This document shows positions 9,218 through 17,942 of a stretch of 64,000 nucleotides of DNA, piece after piece. How positions within the stretch are numbered: position 1 is the stretch's first letter; the number at the start of each line of letters is the position of its first letter. The stretch comes from Anaerolineales bacterium (GTDB lineage Bacteria; Chloroflexota; Anaerolineae; Anaerolineales; Villigracilaceae), in assembly GCA_030583925.1 (NCBI GenBank), contig CP129482.1:2604001-2668000 (forward strand). Reading direction: 5' to 3'. A model generated the notes under the pieces. That model was given only the letters and a program-made list of their open reading frames with translations, was not told the origin of the DNA and did no database searches. A program made the position numbers and the translations under genes.

Positions 9218-9254
9218 AGCGGGCGGATTTTACCATAGAAAAACGTCAAAACTC

Positions 9255-9283
9255 GTAGGGGCGACGCAATGCGTCGCCCCTAC
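9255..9283. repeat. Perfect 29-bp palindrome GTAGGGGCGACGCA/TGCGTCGCCCCTAC
   Basis: Two 14-base arms with one central base, between two minus-strand genes. The arm supplies the stop codon of the paiB gene (9280-9282). It is a member of the GTAGGGGCGA family. Confidence 0.85.
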
Positions 9284-9894
9284 AGGCGCCTTTTTTCTCT
9301 CATCGCCTCCGCCACCTCATGCGACATGTCGTCCGTGCGTGCGTCGAGTTTCAACACGATATTCCGATAATCTTCATCGTTCCGATTCTGGCTCAATTTG
9401 TAATTCGCTTCGATCCGCGTCGCCTCGATCTGGAACGCGACCACGCCGTTAATCTCCTTCTTCACAAAATCTGGCGGAAGAGTCTCCATTTGGTAATGAC
9501 TCCCCACCTCGTGGCGGTCAACCAATCGCTTGAGGATTCGGTACGCATTATCATAGTCTTCGACGATCCGCGCCTTGCCATAAATGTGCACTGCCTGATA
9601 ATTCCACGTCGGCACGTTGACATGGTTGTACCAAGTCGGCGAAATATACGTGTGCGGTCCGTGGAAGATGACCAAGACTTCCGCGTTCGTCTCGAATAGT
9701 TTCCATTGCGGATTCGCCCGCGACATATGCCCGATGACGAAAAGTTGTTCGCCTTCCTCGAAGACTTCCATCAATAAGTGACTCGCCGTCGGCTTTTCGC
9801 CATCGTACGTAACCAACACTGCAAATTCATTTTGCCGAAGAAACTCAAAAATCTTTGCGCGGTCGTCTTCACGATACAGTTTCGAGGTGTACAT
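9280..9894 (-). CDS. FMN-binding PaiB-family protein
   Basis: Protein of 204 residues in the PaiB/FMN-binding split-barrel family, named for a Bacillus negative regulator of sporulation and protease genes. Family features include MYTSKLYREDDRAKIFEFLR, LVTYDGEKPTASHLL, GHMSRANPQWK, VIFHGPHTYISPTWY and the downstream VPTWNYQAVHIYG. ATG 9894 is preceded by AAGGAG at good spacing; a longer in-frame reading to 10002 has no such site. It is monocistronic between two palindromes and a divergent promoter region. Whether it acts as a regulator or a flavin enzyme cannot be told from sequence. Confidence 0.9.
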   Translation of the reverse strand: MYTSKLYREDDRAKIFEFLRQNEFAVLVTYDGEKPTASHLLMEVFEEGEQLFVIGHMSRANPQWKLFETNAEVLVIFHGPHTYISPTWYNHVNVPTWNYQAVHIYGKARIVEDYDNAYRILKRLVDRHEVGSHYQMETLPPDFVKKEINGVVAFQIEATRIEANYKLSQNRNDEDYRNIVLKLDARTDDMSHEVAEAMREKRRL

Positions 9895-10152
9895 TTTTCT
9901 CCTTTGTCGGCGCAAGTATATCAGCCCAAATGGTTTACTCAATATGAGTTGATAACTTGGAAGTTTTGGAACGCAAATTGCTCGAATGGGCGAATTTCGC
10001 AAATTTTCAAAGATTTATTCGCGCCATTCGTAGATTTGCGACATTCGCGTTGAAGGCTTTTTGACTTTGAGAAAACCACGTATCAGCCCAATTCTCTACT
10101 TCTCCAATTCTCACGAATAAATTACCATTTACCAATTACAATTTACTCAACT
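9895..10152. other. Divergent intergenic region
   Basis: About 258 AT-richer bases between paiB and the plus-strand spermidine-synthase-like gene. It should hold promoters for both. TACAAT at 10137-10142 lies ten bases before the ATG at 10153. It also contains loosely repeated words such as CCAATTCT near 10090 related to the 7-8-base repeats elsewhere. No gene was seen. Confidence 0.4.
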
Positions 10153-11703
10153 ATGAAACGCTACCTCCTCTTCACCGTCTTCATCTCAGGCATGACCGTC
10201 CTCGCCGCCGAGCTCGCGGCGGGACGTTTGATCGGCAACGTGTTTGGCACAAGCAACCTCGTCTGGGCAAGCATCATCGGCTTGATCCTCATCTACCTCA
10301 CGGTGGGATATTTCCTCGGCGGCAAATGGGCGGATGCGGACCCAACTCCCGCCGCGTTGTACCGCGTCCTTGCGTGGGGCGCGTTCACACTGGGAGTTGT
10401 CCCGTACGTTGCGAGTCCCGTCTTGCGCGCCGCGGCGACCGCGTTCGACTCTCTGCAAGTGGGAATCCTCGGCGCTTCGTTCATCGGCGTGTTGATTCTG
10501 TTCGTCATCCCGATCACACTGCTCGGAACGATTTCGCCCTACGCAATCCGCCTGACCGTTGACGACACCTCACGCGCGGGACAAACCTCAGGACAGATCT
10601 ACGCCATCTCGACGCTCGGCTCGTTCATCGGGACATTTTTGCCGACGCTCGTCACCATCCCTGCGATTGGGACAAAGAACACATTCCTGTTATTCAGCAT
10701 GATTCTTTTGTTGGTCGCGCTGGTCGGGTTGGCGCGCTTTGCCAGTCCGAGTGCAATGCTCAAGCATCTTTGGATGCCCTTCGCGCTGATCGCGCTGGCG
10801 TGGTTCACCCAAAACCAATCATTGAAATCTACATCAAACCAAATTTACGAGACCGAATCAGCGTACAACTACATCGAGGTCTTGAATCAAAACGGCTACA
10901 CCATCCTGCGCCTCAACGAAGGACAGGGCGTCCACTCGATCTACAATCCCGACACGTTGCAATACAACGGACCCTGGGATCAATTTCTCGTCAGCCCATA
11001 TTTTTATGCGAATCGAAAACCGTCCGACATCCAACGCGTCGCCATCGTTGGTTTAGCCGCAGGCACCACCGCCCGCCAAATGACTGCCGTCTACGGCGAC
11101 ATTCCCATTGACGGCTACGAACTCGATCCGAAGATCGTCGAGGTGGGACAAAAATATTTCGGCATGACGATGCCCAATCTCAACATCATCATCGGCGACG
11201 GACGGCTCAACCTCGAACGAAGCGAGCAGAAATACGACATCATCGCCGTAGACGCGTATCGCCCGCCGTACATTCCTCCACACATGACGACTCAGGAATT
11301 TTTCGAGATCGCCGCTTCGCATCTGACGGACGACGGGGTACTAACCATCAACTCTGCCAGCGTCCCCGGCGACCGCCGCCTCATCAACGGACTCGCCACC
11401 ACGATGGCGACAGTCTTCCCCTCCATTTACACAGTAGACATCCCCGGCTCGTTGAACACGATGATCTTTGCTACGAAGCAGAAAACCATTCCCGAAAATT
11501 TCGCAATGAACTTGCTGACACTATCGAGCGATCCGACAGTCAATCCGTTGCTCATCACAACCATGCAAGTCTCGTTTGCAGGCTTGAAAGCGGGATATGA
11601 GCCAACGCAGGTTTTCACCGACGATCACGCCCCCATTGAGTGGATCGTCAACGACATGGTCGTTCGGTTCATCCTCGAAGGCGGAACCCAATATTTACAA
11701 TGA
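10153..11703 (+). CDS. Membrane-bound spermidine synthase-like protein
   Basis: Protein of 516 residues: an N-terminal membrane domain with about seven helices (1-215), resembling the MFS-like part of fused SpeE proteins, and a C-terminal Rossmann aminopropyltransferase-like domain. The latter shows RVAIVGLAAGTTARQM (nucleotide-binding loop), DGYELDPKIVEVGQKYF and IIIGDGRLNLE, then YDIIAVDAYRPPYIP. The acidic D/E positions suit binding of decarboxylated SAM or a related nucleoside, but polyamine synthesis is not proven. The stop overlaps the next gene by ATGA. Confidence 0.85.
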   Translation: MKRYLLFTVFISGMTVLAAELAAGRLIGNVFGTSNLVWASIIGLILIYLTVGYFLGGKWADADPTPAALYRVLAWGAFTLGVVPYVASPVLRAAATAFDSLQVGILGASFIGVLILFVIPITLLGTISPYAIRLTVDDTSRAGQTSGQIYAISTLGSFIGTFLPTLVTIPAIGTKNTFLLFSMILLLVALVGLARFASPSAMLKHLWMPFALIALAWFTQNQSLKSTSNQIYETESAYNYIEVLNQNGYTILRLNEGQGVHSIYNPDTLQYNGPWDQFLVSPYFYANRKPSDIQRVAIVGLAAGTTARQMTAVYGDIPIDGYELDPKIVEVGQKYFGMTMPNLNIIIGDGRLNLERSEQKYDIIAVDAYRPPYIPPHMTTQEFFEIAASHLTDDGVLTINSASVPGDRRLINGLATTMATVFPSIYTVDIPGSLNTMIFATKQKTIPENFAMNLLTLSSDPTVNPLLITTMQVSFAGLKAGYEPTQVFTDDHAPIEWIVNDMVVRFILEGGTQYLQ

Positions 11704-12374
11704 AAAAATTTGACTTGCTCTCTTGGCTTGTCGCCCTCCTCATCCCTCTCGCCCTCATCGGGGTGGGAATGCGCCTGCTGTTGACGACCGCTTTCCTCCA
11801 TCTCGAATACAACATGCCGTATTTTCCTCCAGACGAATATGGCTTCACCAAAGAAGACCGCTTGAAGTGGGCGCCGTACGCGTTGAAGTATCTCGTCAAC
11901 GACGCTGACATTTCCTACCTCGGCGATTTGAAATTCGACGATGGAACTCCGCTCTATAATGAAAGAGAGTTGAGTCACATGGAAGATGTCAAGCGCGTGA
12001 CGAAGGGCGCGCTGAACGTCTGGTATGCGACTCTCACGCTTTTGCTCGCGCTGGGGATTTGGTCAAGGCTAGGTGGTTGGGAACAGTTGTACCGTCAGGG
12101 TTTGATGCGAGGTGGGTGGACAATGGTCGGGTTGGCGGTCGGAATCGGGTTGACCGTCATTGTCGGAATCGCCGTCAATCCGAATGTCTTTTGGGGATTC
12201 TTTGTTGGCTTTCACAAATTATTCTTCGAAGGCGACACGTGGCTGTTCTTGTATTCGGACACGTTGATCCGCCTCTTCCCCATCCGCTTTTGGCAGGACG
12301 CGTTCTTGATCGCGTCGTTCATCGCGCTGGGAGGCGGGTTGACTCTTGGGCTGGGATTGCGAGACGAGGCGTGA
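11700..12374 (+). CDS. TIGR01906/DUF1461 integral membrane protein
   Basis: Membrane protein of 224 residues with about four helices (8-28, 110-130, 145-165, 200-220). The extracytoplasmic loop contains EYNMPYFPPDEYGFTKEDR and the central region ELSHMEDVK..., both matching the DUF1461 family, followed by GFFVGFHKLFFEGDTW. Function unknown. Start ATG 11700 overlaps the upstream stop, and the hydrophobic N-terminus supports it. It forms a two-gene operon with the spermidine-synthase-like gene. Confidence 0.87.
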   Translation: MKKFDLLSWLVALLIPLALIGVGMRLLLTTAFLHLEYNMPYFPPDEYGFTKEDRLKWAPYALKYLVNDADISYLGDLKFDDGTPLYNERELSHMEDVKRVTKGALNVWYATLTLLLALGIWSRLGGWEQLYRQGLMRGGWTMVGLAVGIGLTVIVGIAVNPNVFWGFFVGFHKLFFEGDTWLFLYSDTLIRLFPIRFWQDAFLIASFIALGGGLTLGLGLRDEA

Positions 12375-12406
12375 TTTAAGGCAAGCAAAGTGACTTCGTA
12401 TTGCGT

Positions 12407-12437
12407 ATTGCGTACTACGTAGTACGAAGTACGCAAT
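12407..12437. repeat. Nested palindromes upstream of fabG
   Basis: ATTGCGTACT (12407-12416) pairs with AGTACGCAAT (12428-12437). Inside, GTACTACGTAGTAC (12412-12425) is a perfect 14-bp palindrome, so two alternative hairpins share the same bases. It could be a terminator for the DUF1461 operon or an operator just upstream of the fabG -10 box at 12451. Confidence 0.6.
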
Positions 12438-12450
12438 AACAAGTACGGTG

Positions 12451-12472
12451 TATAATTTCGTCAGGAGATTCC
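12451..12472 (+). promoter_or_regulatory. fabG promoter -10 box and ribosome site
   Basis: TATAAT at 12451-12456 and AGGAG at 12463-12467 precede the ATG at 12476. The predicted leader is only about 13 bases. No clear -35 box was found; the palindrome above occupies that position. Confidence 0.5.
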
Positions 12473-12475
12473 CCA

Positions 12476-13234
12476 ATGGCAGACTCGTTATCGCTTGAAA
12501 ATAAAGTCGCGGTGGTGACCGGCGGATCGCGCGGCATCGGGCGCGCGGTGGCGCTGGAGTTGGCGGCGCGCGGCGCGGCAGTGGTCGTCAATTACAACAA
12601 ATCCTCCACAGCGGCAGATGAAGTGGTGAAAAAGGTTCAAGAAGCCGGTGGCAAAGCCGCCGCGTTTCAAGCGGACGTGTCCGATTTCAAGCAAGCTGAG
12701 GCGTTGATCAAATTTGCGATTGACACTTTCGGCGACTTGAGCATCCTCGTCAACAACGCGGGCATCACCAAAGACACACTCATCATGATGATGTCTGAGG
12801 CGGATTGGGACTCGGTGATCACGACGAATCTCAAATCCACGTTCAACTGCTCGAAGGCGGCGGTCAAGCACATGATGCGAAAACGCACGGGACGCATCAT
12901 CAACATGGCTTCGGTGGCGGGGCAAATGGGGAATCCCGGTCAGGTGAATTACTCCGCCTCGAAAGGCGGGCAGATCGCCTTTACAAAATCGCTGGCGCGC
13001 GAAGTGGCGGCGCGGAATATCACCGTCAACGCCATCGCGCCCGGGTTTGTGGATACGGAAATCCTCGACGCGATGTCGCCTGAAACGCTCGAAGCGGCGC
13101 TCAAGTTGGTTCCGCTGGCGCGCAAAGGCAAACCCGAAGAGATCGCCTACGCCGTTGCATTTTTAGCCTCCGATCAAGCCGCGTTCATCACCGGTCAGGT
13201 CCTCGGTGTGGATGGCGGGATGGCGATGATGTAA
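12476..13234 (+). CDS. fabG: 3-oxoacyl-ACP reductase FabG (SDR)
   Basis: Short-chain dehydrogenase of 252 residues that reduces 3-oxoacyl-ACP with NADPH in fatty-acid synthesis. It shows VVTGGSRGIGRAVALEL (cofactor loop), NNAG, catalytic Ser146 in MASVAGQMGN and the YSASK motif with Tyr159 and Lys163, and ends in the family-typical TGQVLGVDGGMAM. These features favour FabG over other SDRs, although the gene is not beside other fab genes. It is probably first in a transcript running into asp23-nusB-tat. Confidence 0.87.
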   Translation: MADSLSLENKVAVVTGGSRGIGRAVALELAARGAAVVVNYNKSSTAADEVVKKVQEAGGKAAAFQADVSDFKQAEALIKFAIDTFGDLSILVNNAGITKDTLIMMMSEADWDSVITTNLKSTFNCSKAAVKHMMRKRTGRIINMASVAGQMGNPGQVNYSASKGGQIAFTKSLAREVAARNITVNAIAPGFVDTEILDAMSPETLEAALKLVPLARKGKPEEIAYAVAFLASDQAAFITGQVLGVDGGMAMM

Positions 13235-13298
13235 GAAGAACAGAGAATTAGATGATTTGAGAATTCTCCAATCCTCTAATTCTCCTCAGGAAATTACC

Positions 13299-13655
13299 AT
13301 GCCCGACATTAACTCTTTAGATAAAACCACCATCTCCCCGGATGTGCTTGTGACCATTGCGCGGCTGTCGGCGTTGAGCGTGCCGGGCGTCAGCCGCATG
13401 GCAAACGTCACCGGCGGAGTGAACCGTCTCTTCAAGCGCGGCGTCCACGATGGCGTACGGATCGAAGTCGAGGATAATGTGGCGTACGTCAGCTTGTATC
13501 TCATCCTGAAAAAAGATGTGAACATGCGCGAAGTGAGTCGCAATGTTCAGGAACAGACGGCGCGTGCCTTGCAAGATATGGTCGGTATGGACATCGGCGC
13601 AATCGAAGTGCACGTTGAAAATATTGACGACGACGGAGAGGCACAGCCGACATGA
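13299..13655 (+). CDS. Asp23/Gls24 family protein
   Basis: Protein of 118 residues of the Asp23 (DUF322) family, alkaline-shock or envelope-stress proteins often encoded immediately before nusB. The typical features are ISPDVLVTIARLSALSVPGV, a variable loop, VEDNVAYVSLYLILKKDVNM and VQEQTARALQDMVGMDIGAI with the final EVHVENI. ATG 13299 has an AGGAAA site; upstream in-frame codons cover AT-rich repeats and are unlikely to be coding. Its stop overlaps the nusB start. Confidence 0.9.
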   Translation: MPDINSLDKTTISPDVLVTIARLSALSVPGVSRMANVTGGVNRLFKRGVHDGVRIEVEDNVAYVSLYLILKKDVNMREVSRNVQEQTARALQDMVGMDIGAIEVHVENIDDDGEAQPT

Positions 13656-14083
13656 AGCCCCGCACCAGGGCGCGCTCGCTCGCCCTGCAAGTACTTTACG
13701 AAGTGGATATTGCGAATCATCCGCCTGCCGATGTGTTCAAAGCCCGGCTGGAGGAGACTCCGCTTTCGGAGGAACTCTCCGAATTTACACGCCAGATCAT
13801 CTTTGGCGTTCTCCCCCTCACAAGCAACCTCGACATTCTCATTTCGAAATATGCGCCGGAATGGCCCCTCGATCAGATCGCGGCGATCGACCGGAATATT
13901 TTGCGCATCGCGCTGTGGGAATTTGCCGTGTTCCACGAAACGCCGATCAAAGTGGCGATCAACGAGGCGGTCGAGTTGGCGAAGATCTACGGCTCGGATT
14001 CAGCGCCGCGCTTCGTGAACGGCGTGCTAGGCGCGCTCGCCGAGCGCCAACACGAAATTCGGCAATCCCTGCAAAAGGTCTGA
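13652..14083 (+). CDS. nusB: Transcription antitermination factor NusB
   Basis: NusB of 143 residues, an all-helical RNA-binding factor that with NusE (S10) binds boxA and promotes rRNA antitermination. It shows the family start RTRARSLALQVLYEVDI and the conserved C-terminal half: APEWPLDQIAAIDRNILRIA, ETPIKVAINEAVELAK and PRFVNGVLGAL. ATG 13652 overlaps the asp23 stop, so the two are coupled. Confidence 0.95.
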   Translation: MKPRTRARSLALQVLYEVDIANHPPADVFKARLEETPLSEELSEFTRQIIFGVLPLTSNLDILISKYAPEWPLDQIAAIDRNILRIALWEFAVFHETPIKVAINEAVELAKIYGSDSAPRFVNGVLGALAERQHEIRQSLQKV

Positions 14084-14084
14084 T

Positions 14085-14468
14085 ATGGAAATTTTGGGCA
14101 TCGGCGCGTCGGAACTGATCTTTATTATCCTCATTGCTATTATCGTGATGGGTCCCAGTCAAATGAAGCAGGCAGGCAGGACGATTGGGCATTGGCTGAA
14201 CAAGATGACCCATTCGGAACTTTGGAAGATGGTGCGCGACACATCGAACGAACTGAGCAATCTGCCGCGCAAATTAATGAGGGAGGCAAACATGGAAATA
14301 TGGGAGGCGGAGCAGGATCTGCGTAATACCATTGATCCACAAACTCGCAAACCTTTGTCGTCTCAACCCAAACCCGCCTCCTACAAGCAGCCGAGACAGA
14401 CAAATGCCGAAGGGGACTCGCAACCTGAGCATAAATCTGCGGAAGAATCATCCACGCCCAATGATTAG
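14085..14468 (+). CDS. Sec-independent translocase protein TatA/TatB
   Basis: Protein of 127 residues with the Tat architecture: a short N-terminal membrane helix (about 4-22) starting MEILGIGASELIFIILIAII, the hinge G-P (MGPSQMKQAGRTIG), an amphipathic helix (about 24-75) and a Pro/Ser/Glu-rich tail. The Glu after the first Gly-Ala (ASEL) is TatB-like, but Tat A/B proteins of these bacteria are hard to divide. It lies one base after nusB and overlaps tatC by eight bases. With TatC it should export folded proteins carrying twin-arginine signals. Confidence 0.9.
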   Translation: MEILGIGASELIFIILIAIIVMGPSQMKQAGRTIGHWLNKMTHSELWKMVRDTSNELSNLPRKLMREANMEIWEAEQDLRNTIDPQTRKPLSSQPKPASYKQPRQTNAEGDSQPEHKSAEESSTPND

Positions 14469-15345
14469 TTTCCTCAAAAAGATCTTCTGGGCGGTCGCCT
14501 TTCCATTTGTCCTGCTGTATCGCATCCTCAGGGCGCCCTTCGTGCTGGCAAAATATGTGTGGGGGTTTCTCACCACCGATTCAAAGGAAGATACGCAGAA
14601 AGAATTTTGGGATCACATCGAAGACCTGCGCGGTCATCTTTTGCGAATCGTCCTCGGCATCGCGCTGATGGTGGGAATTTCGTTCTACTTCACCGTCCCG
14701 TTGATGGAGTTCCTCGCTCAACCCGTGAACGGATTGCCCAACTTGCAAGCCATCGAAGTGACCGAGGAGATCGGCGTTTTCATGCGCGTCGCGTTGACGA
14801 GTGGGATCATCATCGCCCTCCCGTACATCGCCTTCGAGATTTGGTTGTTCGCCGCCAGAGGCATGACCGCCCGTGAAAAAAAGTTCAGCCTGCTGGCGAT
14901 TCCCGCCGCTTCGCTTCTTTTCGCCGTGGGAGTTGGCTTCACCTACTTCACCCTCATCCCCGCCGCGCTTCCGTTTCTGGGAGGCTTCACCGAGATCGCT
15001 CAGTTCTGGACGGCGAAAGAATATTTCGGCTTCATCACCGGGCTGATGTTGTGGATCGGCATATTTTTCGAATTCCCGTTGGTGATCTTCGTGTTGAGTT
15101 ATTTCGGGTTCGTGCCGCCGAAGATATTGGCGCAACAATGGAGGCTGGCAATCGTCATCATCGCTATCCTCGCCGCGGCAGTGACGCCCACCATTGACCC
15201 GGTGAACATGGGGCTGGTCATGTTGCCAATGGTGTTGTTATACTTCGTCAGTGTCGGCTTGAGTTACGTTGCCGCGGCGCTGCGCGGGAACAAAGAGCCG
15301 GATGAGGAGTCAACGCCGACGCAGGAGAAGCAAGCCGCCCGGTAG
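14461..15345 (+). CDS. tatC: Sec-independent translocase protein TatC
   Basis: TatC of 294 residues, the receptor for twin-arginine signal peptides. After an extra N-terminal hydrophobic stretch (about 7-30) comes the TatC motif EFWDHIEDLRGHLLRI. The first core membrane helix follows, then an extracytoplasmic loop, LPYIAFEIWLFAARGMTAREKK, FGFITGLMLWIGIFFEFPLV and the final helices with AVTPTIDPVNM. ATG 14461 overlaps the tatA stop by eight bases. The long N-terminal extension before the first core helix is unusual compared with E. coli TatC. Confidence 0.93.
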   Translation: MISFLKKIFWAVAFPFVLLYRILRAPFVLAKYVWGFLTTDSKEDTQKEFWDHIEDLRGHLLRIVLGIALMVGISFYFTVPLMEFLAQPVNGLPNLQAIEVTEEIGVFMRVALTSGIIIALPYIAFEIWLFAARGMTAREKKFSLLAIPAASLLFAVGVGFTYFTLIPAALPFLGGFTEIAQFWTAKEYFGFITGLMLWIGIFFEFPLVIFVLSYFGFVPPKILAQQWRLAIVIIAILAAAVTPTIDPVNMGLVMLPMVLLYFVSVGLSYVAAALRGNKEPDEESTPTQEKQAAR

Positions 15346-15370
15346 AAAGAACGAAAAAGAGGAGAACGTT

Positions 15371-17887
15371 ATGAAGTCACGCCCTAGGTTATCGCGTCAA
15401 TTTTTATTTTTTGTCATCATCCTTGCCCTGGTGAGTCAGGCATGCGCCATTTCGTTGATCGAGTTTCCCACTTTCCCGACTTCCAGCGTGGCAACGCCTC
15501 TCCCATCGGGTCCGACCGGCACGCCAGCGCCGCGCGCGAAAGTCACCTTCACTGTCCGCCTGCCGGAGCCGCTATCGCCCGGCGAAACTCTCGATCTCTC
15601 CATTGTGGACGAGGTGACGGGACTTGCCTACAACCCCACACCATACACCATGAACCCGGTGGATTCGGTAACGTACACGCGGGACTTGGAGATCTGGGAT
15701 CAAGCCGTCATCCGCTACCGATATGTGCGAAAAAATGGAAGCTCGATCGTCAACGAAGACACCAATCGCGATCAAACGATTCGATATCGCCTGTTTTACG
15801 TGAGCGGGAACACACAGATCACCGACACGATCAGCAGTTGGGCAGATAAACAATTCAACACACTTTCGGGGAGCATCAGCGGCACGGTTCTCGACGTGGA
15901 CACCGGCGCGCCCATCCCCGATATCCTCGTCACTGCCGGGGGCGTGCACTCGTTCACCGACGCGGCGGGACGCTTCCAGATCACCGACTTGCGCGGCGGA
16001 ACGCATAACCTCGTGGCGTACGCGCTGGACGGAACGTATCAAACGTTTCAACAAGGCGCGACCGTAGCGGAAAATTCCAACACGCCGGTGCAGGAAGTGC
16101 GACTCAAACGCGCGCCGCTGGTCAATGTGACGTTCATCGTTTCCGTTCCGCCGGGGACGGTTGGACCGAACGTGCCGATTCGACTCGCGGGCAATTTGAT
16201 TCAACTCGGCAACACCTTCTCTGATTTACGCGCCGGTTTCAGCGCCGTCGCAGACCGCATGCCCATCCTCAGCGCCAACGGAGACGGACGGTATTCGGTG
16301 ACGATTCCCCTCCCCGCCGGAGCGGACGTGCAATACAAATACACCATGGGCGATGGATTCTGGAACGCCGAATTCACCTCCGACGGACGATTTGTGACGC
16401 GGCGCATCCTCGTGCCGAATCAAAACGCGGTCATCGAAGACGTCGTGCAAACGTGGCAGGCAGGACCGAAAGCCCCCATCGTGTTCGAGGTGGACGTGCC
16501 GGCAAATACTTCCTCCACCGATAAAATTTATATTCAATTCAATCTTTTGCTAGGCTGGTCGCTCCCGATCCCAATGTTACAAGACCGGCAGAACCACTGG
16601 GTGTATAAACTGTACGGACCGTTGAACATCACCGGCTCGTTTACCTATCGGTACTGCCGCAACGCGCAATGCGATTCTGCGGACGATTCGACGACGGTCG
16701 GACCGAACACGCACGGCAAGAACGTCACGCCCGCGCTAACACCGCAAGATATTGACGATCGGGTCAACGCGTGGGCGTGGCCCCTCACTGTTGGATCGGC
16801 CACTTTGGTCGCGACAACCATCCCGTCGCGCGGAAGCGGCTTTATGGCGGGAGTCGAATATCAAAGTTACTACGATCCACAAACCCCGGCGTTCAACGAC
16901 AACGCGCTGCAAAACATCCAAAGCCTCAACGCGAATTGGGTGATCTACACCCCCTCGTGGACGTACAAGCGCGTCTCGCCCGTTGTCTTAAGCGAACAAC
17001 CCGGTAAAGATCCGTTTTGGGTGGATACGCTCTCGGCGGTCGCGCAAGCGCGGTCACGCAACATGAACGTCGCGCTCTTTCCTCAGCCGCGCTTTGAAAC
17101 CAACTACACCGATTTCTGGAAGAATGCGCCGCGCGACACAACTTGGTGGAACGAATGGTTCGAACGGTATCGCAATTTCATCATCCACTTTGCGGACCAG
17201 GCGACACAGTCCGGAGCGCAAGCCATCGTCATCGGCGGGGATTGGATTCTCCCGGCTCTTCCCAACGGGTTGCTTGCCGACGGCTCCCCCAGCGGAGTCC
17301 CAGCCGACGCGGAAACGCGCTGGAAGAATCTCATCGCCGAAGTGCGCCAACACTTCCGCGGCAACGTGCTATTTGCCCTGCCGTACAACTCCACCGACTT
17401 CACTTTGCCGGTAAATATTTTGCGCGACACCGACGGCGTGTACTTCCTGTGGTTCGTCAAATTGAGCGACCAAGCCTCGCCCATCAAAACGGACATGATC
17501 AACGAAGCCGGCAGACTGCTCGATTCAAACATCGCGCCGTGGCAGCCGCAAGTCGGCAAGCCGTTCATCCTCGGGCTTTCGTATCCATCCTCTTCTTATT
17601 CCGCGACCGGTTGCATCCCGAACGGGAGCGGAGGCTGTCTCGATTGGACCGCGCTCAACCGCCCCAATACCGATATTTCCACAGTGAACCTCGATCTGCA
17701 GCAGCAAGTGGATATCTACGAAGCGGTGCTGACCGCCATGAACACGCGCAGTTGGGTCAGCGGCTTCATCAGCCGCGGCTATTTCGAGCCGGTCGAATTG
17801 CAGGACAAATCCGCCTCGGTTCACGGCAAACCGGCGCGCGACCTGCTCTGGTATTGGTTCCCGCGTTTGTTAGGGACGGTTCAATAA
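15371..17887 (+). CDS. Large lipoprotein: carbohydrate-binding-like modules plus TIM-barrel hydrolase-like domain
   Basis: Predicted lipoprotein of 838 residues; signal peptide with lipobox LVSQAC near residue 23. N-terminal beta modules include one CBM20-like stretch (VTFTVRLPEPLSPG), a carboxypeptidase-regulatory-like domain (GSISGTVLDVDTGAPIPDI, about 170-250) and two further starch-binding-like domains (VTFIVSVPPGTVGPNVPIRL; IVFEVDVPANTSSTDKIYIQ). The last 330 residues look like a glycoside-hydrolase TIM barrel (GFMAGVEYQSYYDPQT, VIYTPSWTYKRVSP, AIVIGGDWILPAL, FISRGYF). The catalytic residues are not identifiable to me, so glycosidase activity is inference. It follows tatC by 25 bases with a GGAG ribosome site. 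Confidence 0.75.
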   Translation: MKSRPRLSRQFLFFVIILALVSQACAISLIEFPTFPTSSVATPLPSGPTGTPAPRAKVTFTVRLPEPLSPGETLDLSIVDEVTGLAYNPTPYTMNPVDSVTYTRDLEIWDQAVIRYRYVRKNGSSIVNEDTNRDQTIRYRLFYVSGNTQITDTISSWADKQFNTLSGSISGTVLDVDTGAPIPDILVTAGGVHSFTDAAGRFQITDLRGGTHNLVAYALDGTYQTFQQGATVAENSNTPVQEVRLKRAPLVNVTFIVSVPPGTVGPNVPIRLAGNLIQLGNTFSDLRAGFSAVADRMPILSANGDGRYSVTIPLPAGADVQYKYTMGDGFWNAEFTSDGRFVTRRILVPNQNAVIEDVVQTWQAGPKAPIVFEVDVPANTSSTDKIYIQFNLLLGWSLPIPMLQDRQNHWVYKLYGPLNITGSFTYRYCRNAQCDSADDSTTVGPNTHGKNVTPALTPQDIDDRVNAWAWPLTVGSATLVATTIPSRGSGFMAGVEYQSYYDPQTPAFNDNALQNIQSLNANWVIYTPSWTYKRVSPVVLSEQPGKDPFWVDTLSAVAQARSRNMNVALFPQPRFETNYTDFWKNAPRDTTWWNEWFERYRNFIIHFADQATQSGAQAIVIGGDWILPALPNGLLADGSPSGVPADAETRWKNLIAEVRQHFRGNVLFALPYNSTDFTLPVNILRDTDGVYFLWFVKLSDQASPIKTDMINEAGRLLDSNIAPWQPQVGKPFILGLSYPSSSYSATGCIPNGSGGCLDWTALNRPNTDISTVNLDLQQQVDIYEAVLTAMNTRSWVSGFISRGYFEPVELQDKSASVHGKPARDLLWYWFPRLLGTVQ

Positions 17888-17891
17888 AACC

Positions 17892-17920
17892 GTAGGGGCG
17901 AGTCTGAGACTCGCCCCTAC
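17892..17920. repeat. Perfect 29-bp palindrome GTAGGGGCGAGTCT/AGACTCGCCCCTAC
   Basis: Fourteen-base arms with one central G, four bases after the lipoprotein stop. It is a member of the GTAGGGGCGA family and a probable terminator or processing site before the acylase gene. Confidence 0.85.
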
Positions 17921-17942
17921 AACATTAATTTGGAGGCATTGC

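Noticed and set aside
14332..14460. Longer start for tatC
   Set aside because: The extra codons overlap tatA, and the ATG at 14461 gives the expected N-terminus and coupling.
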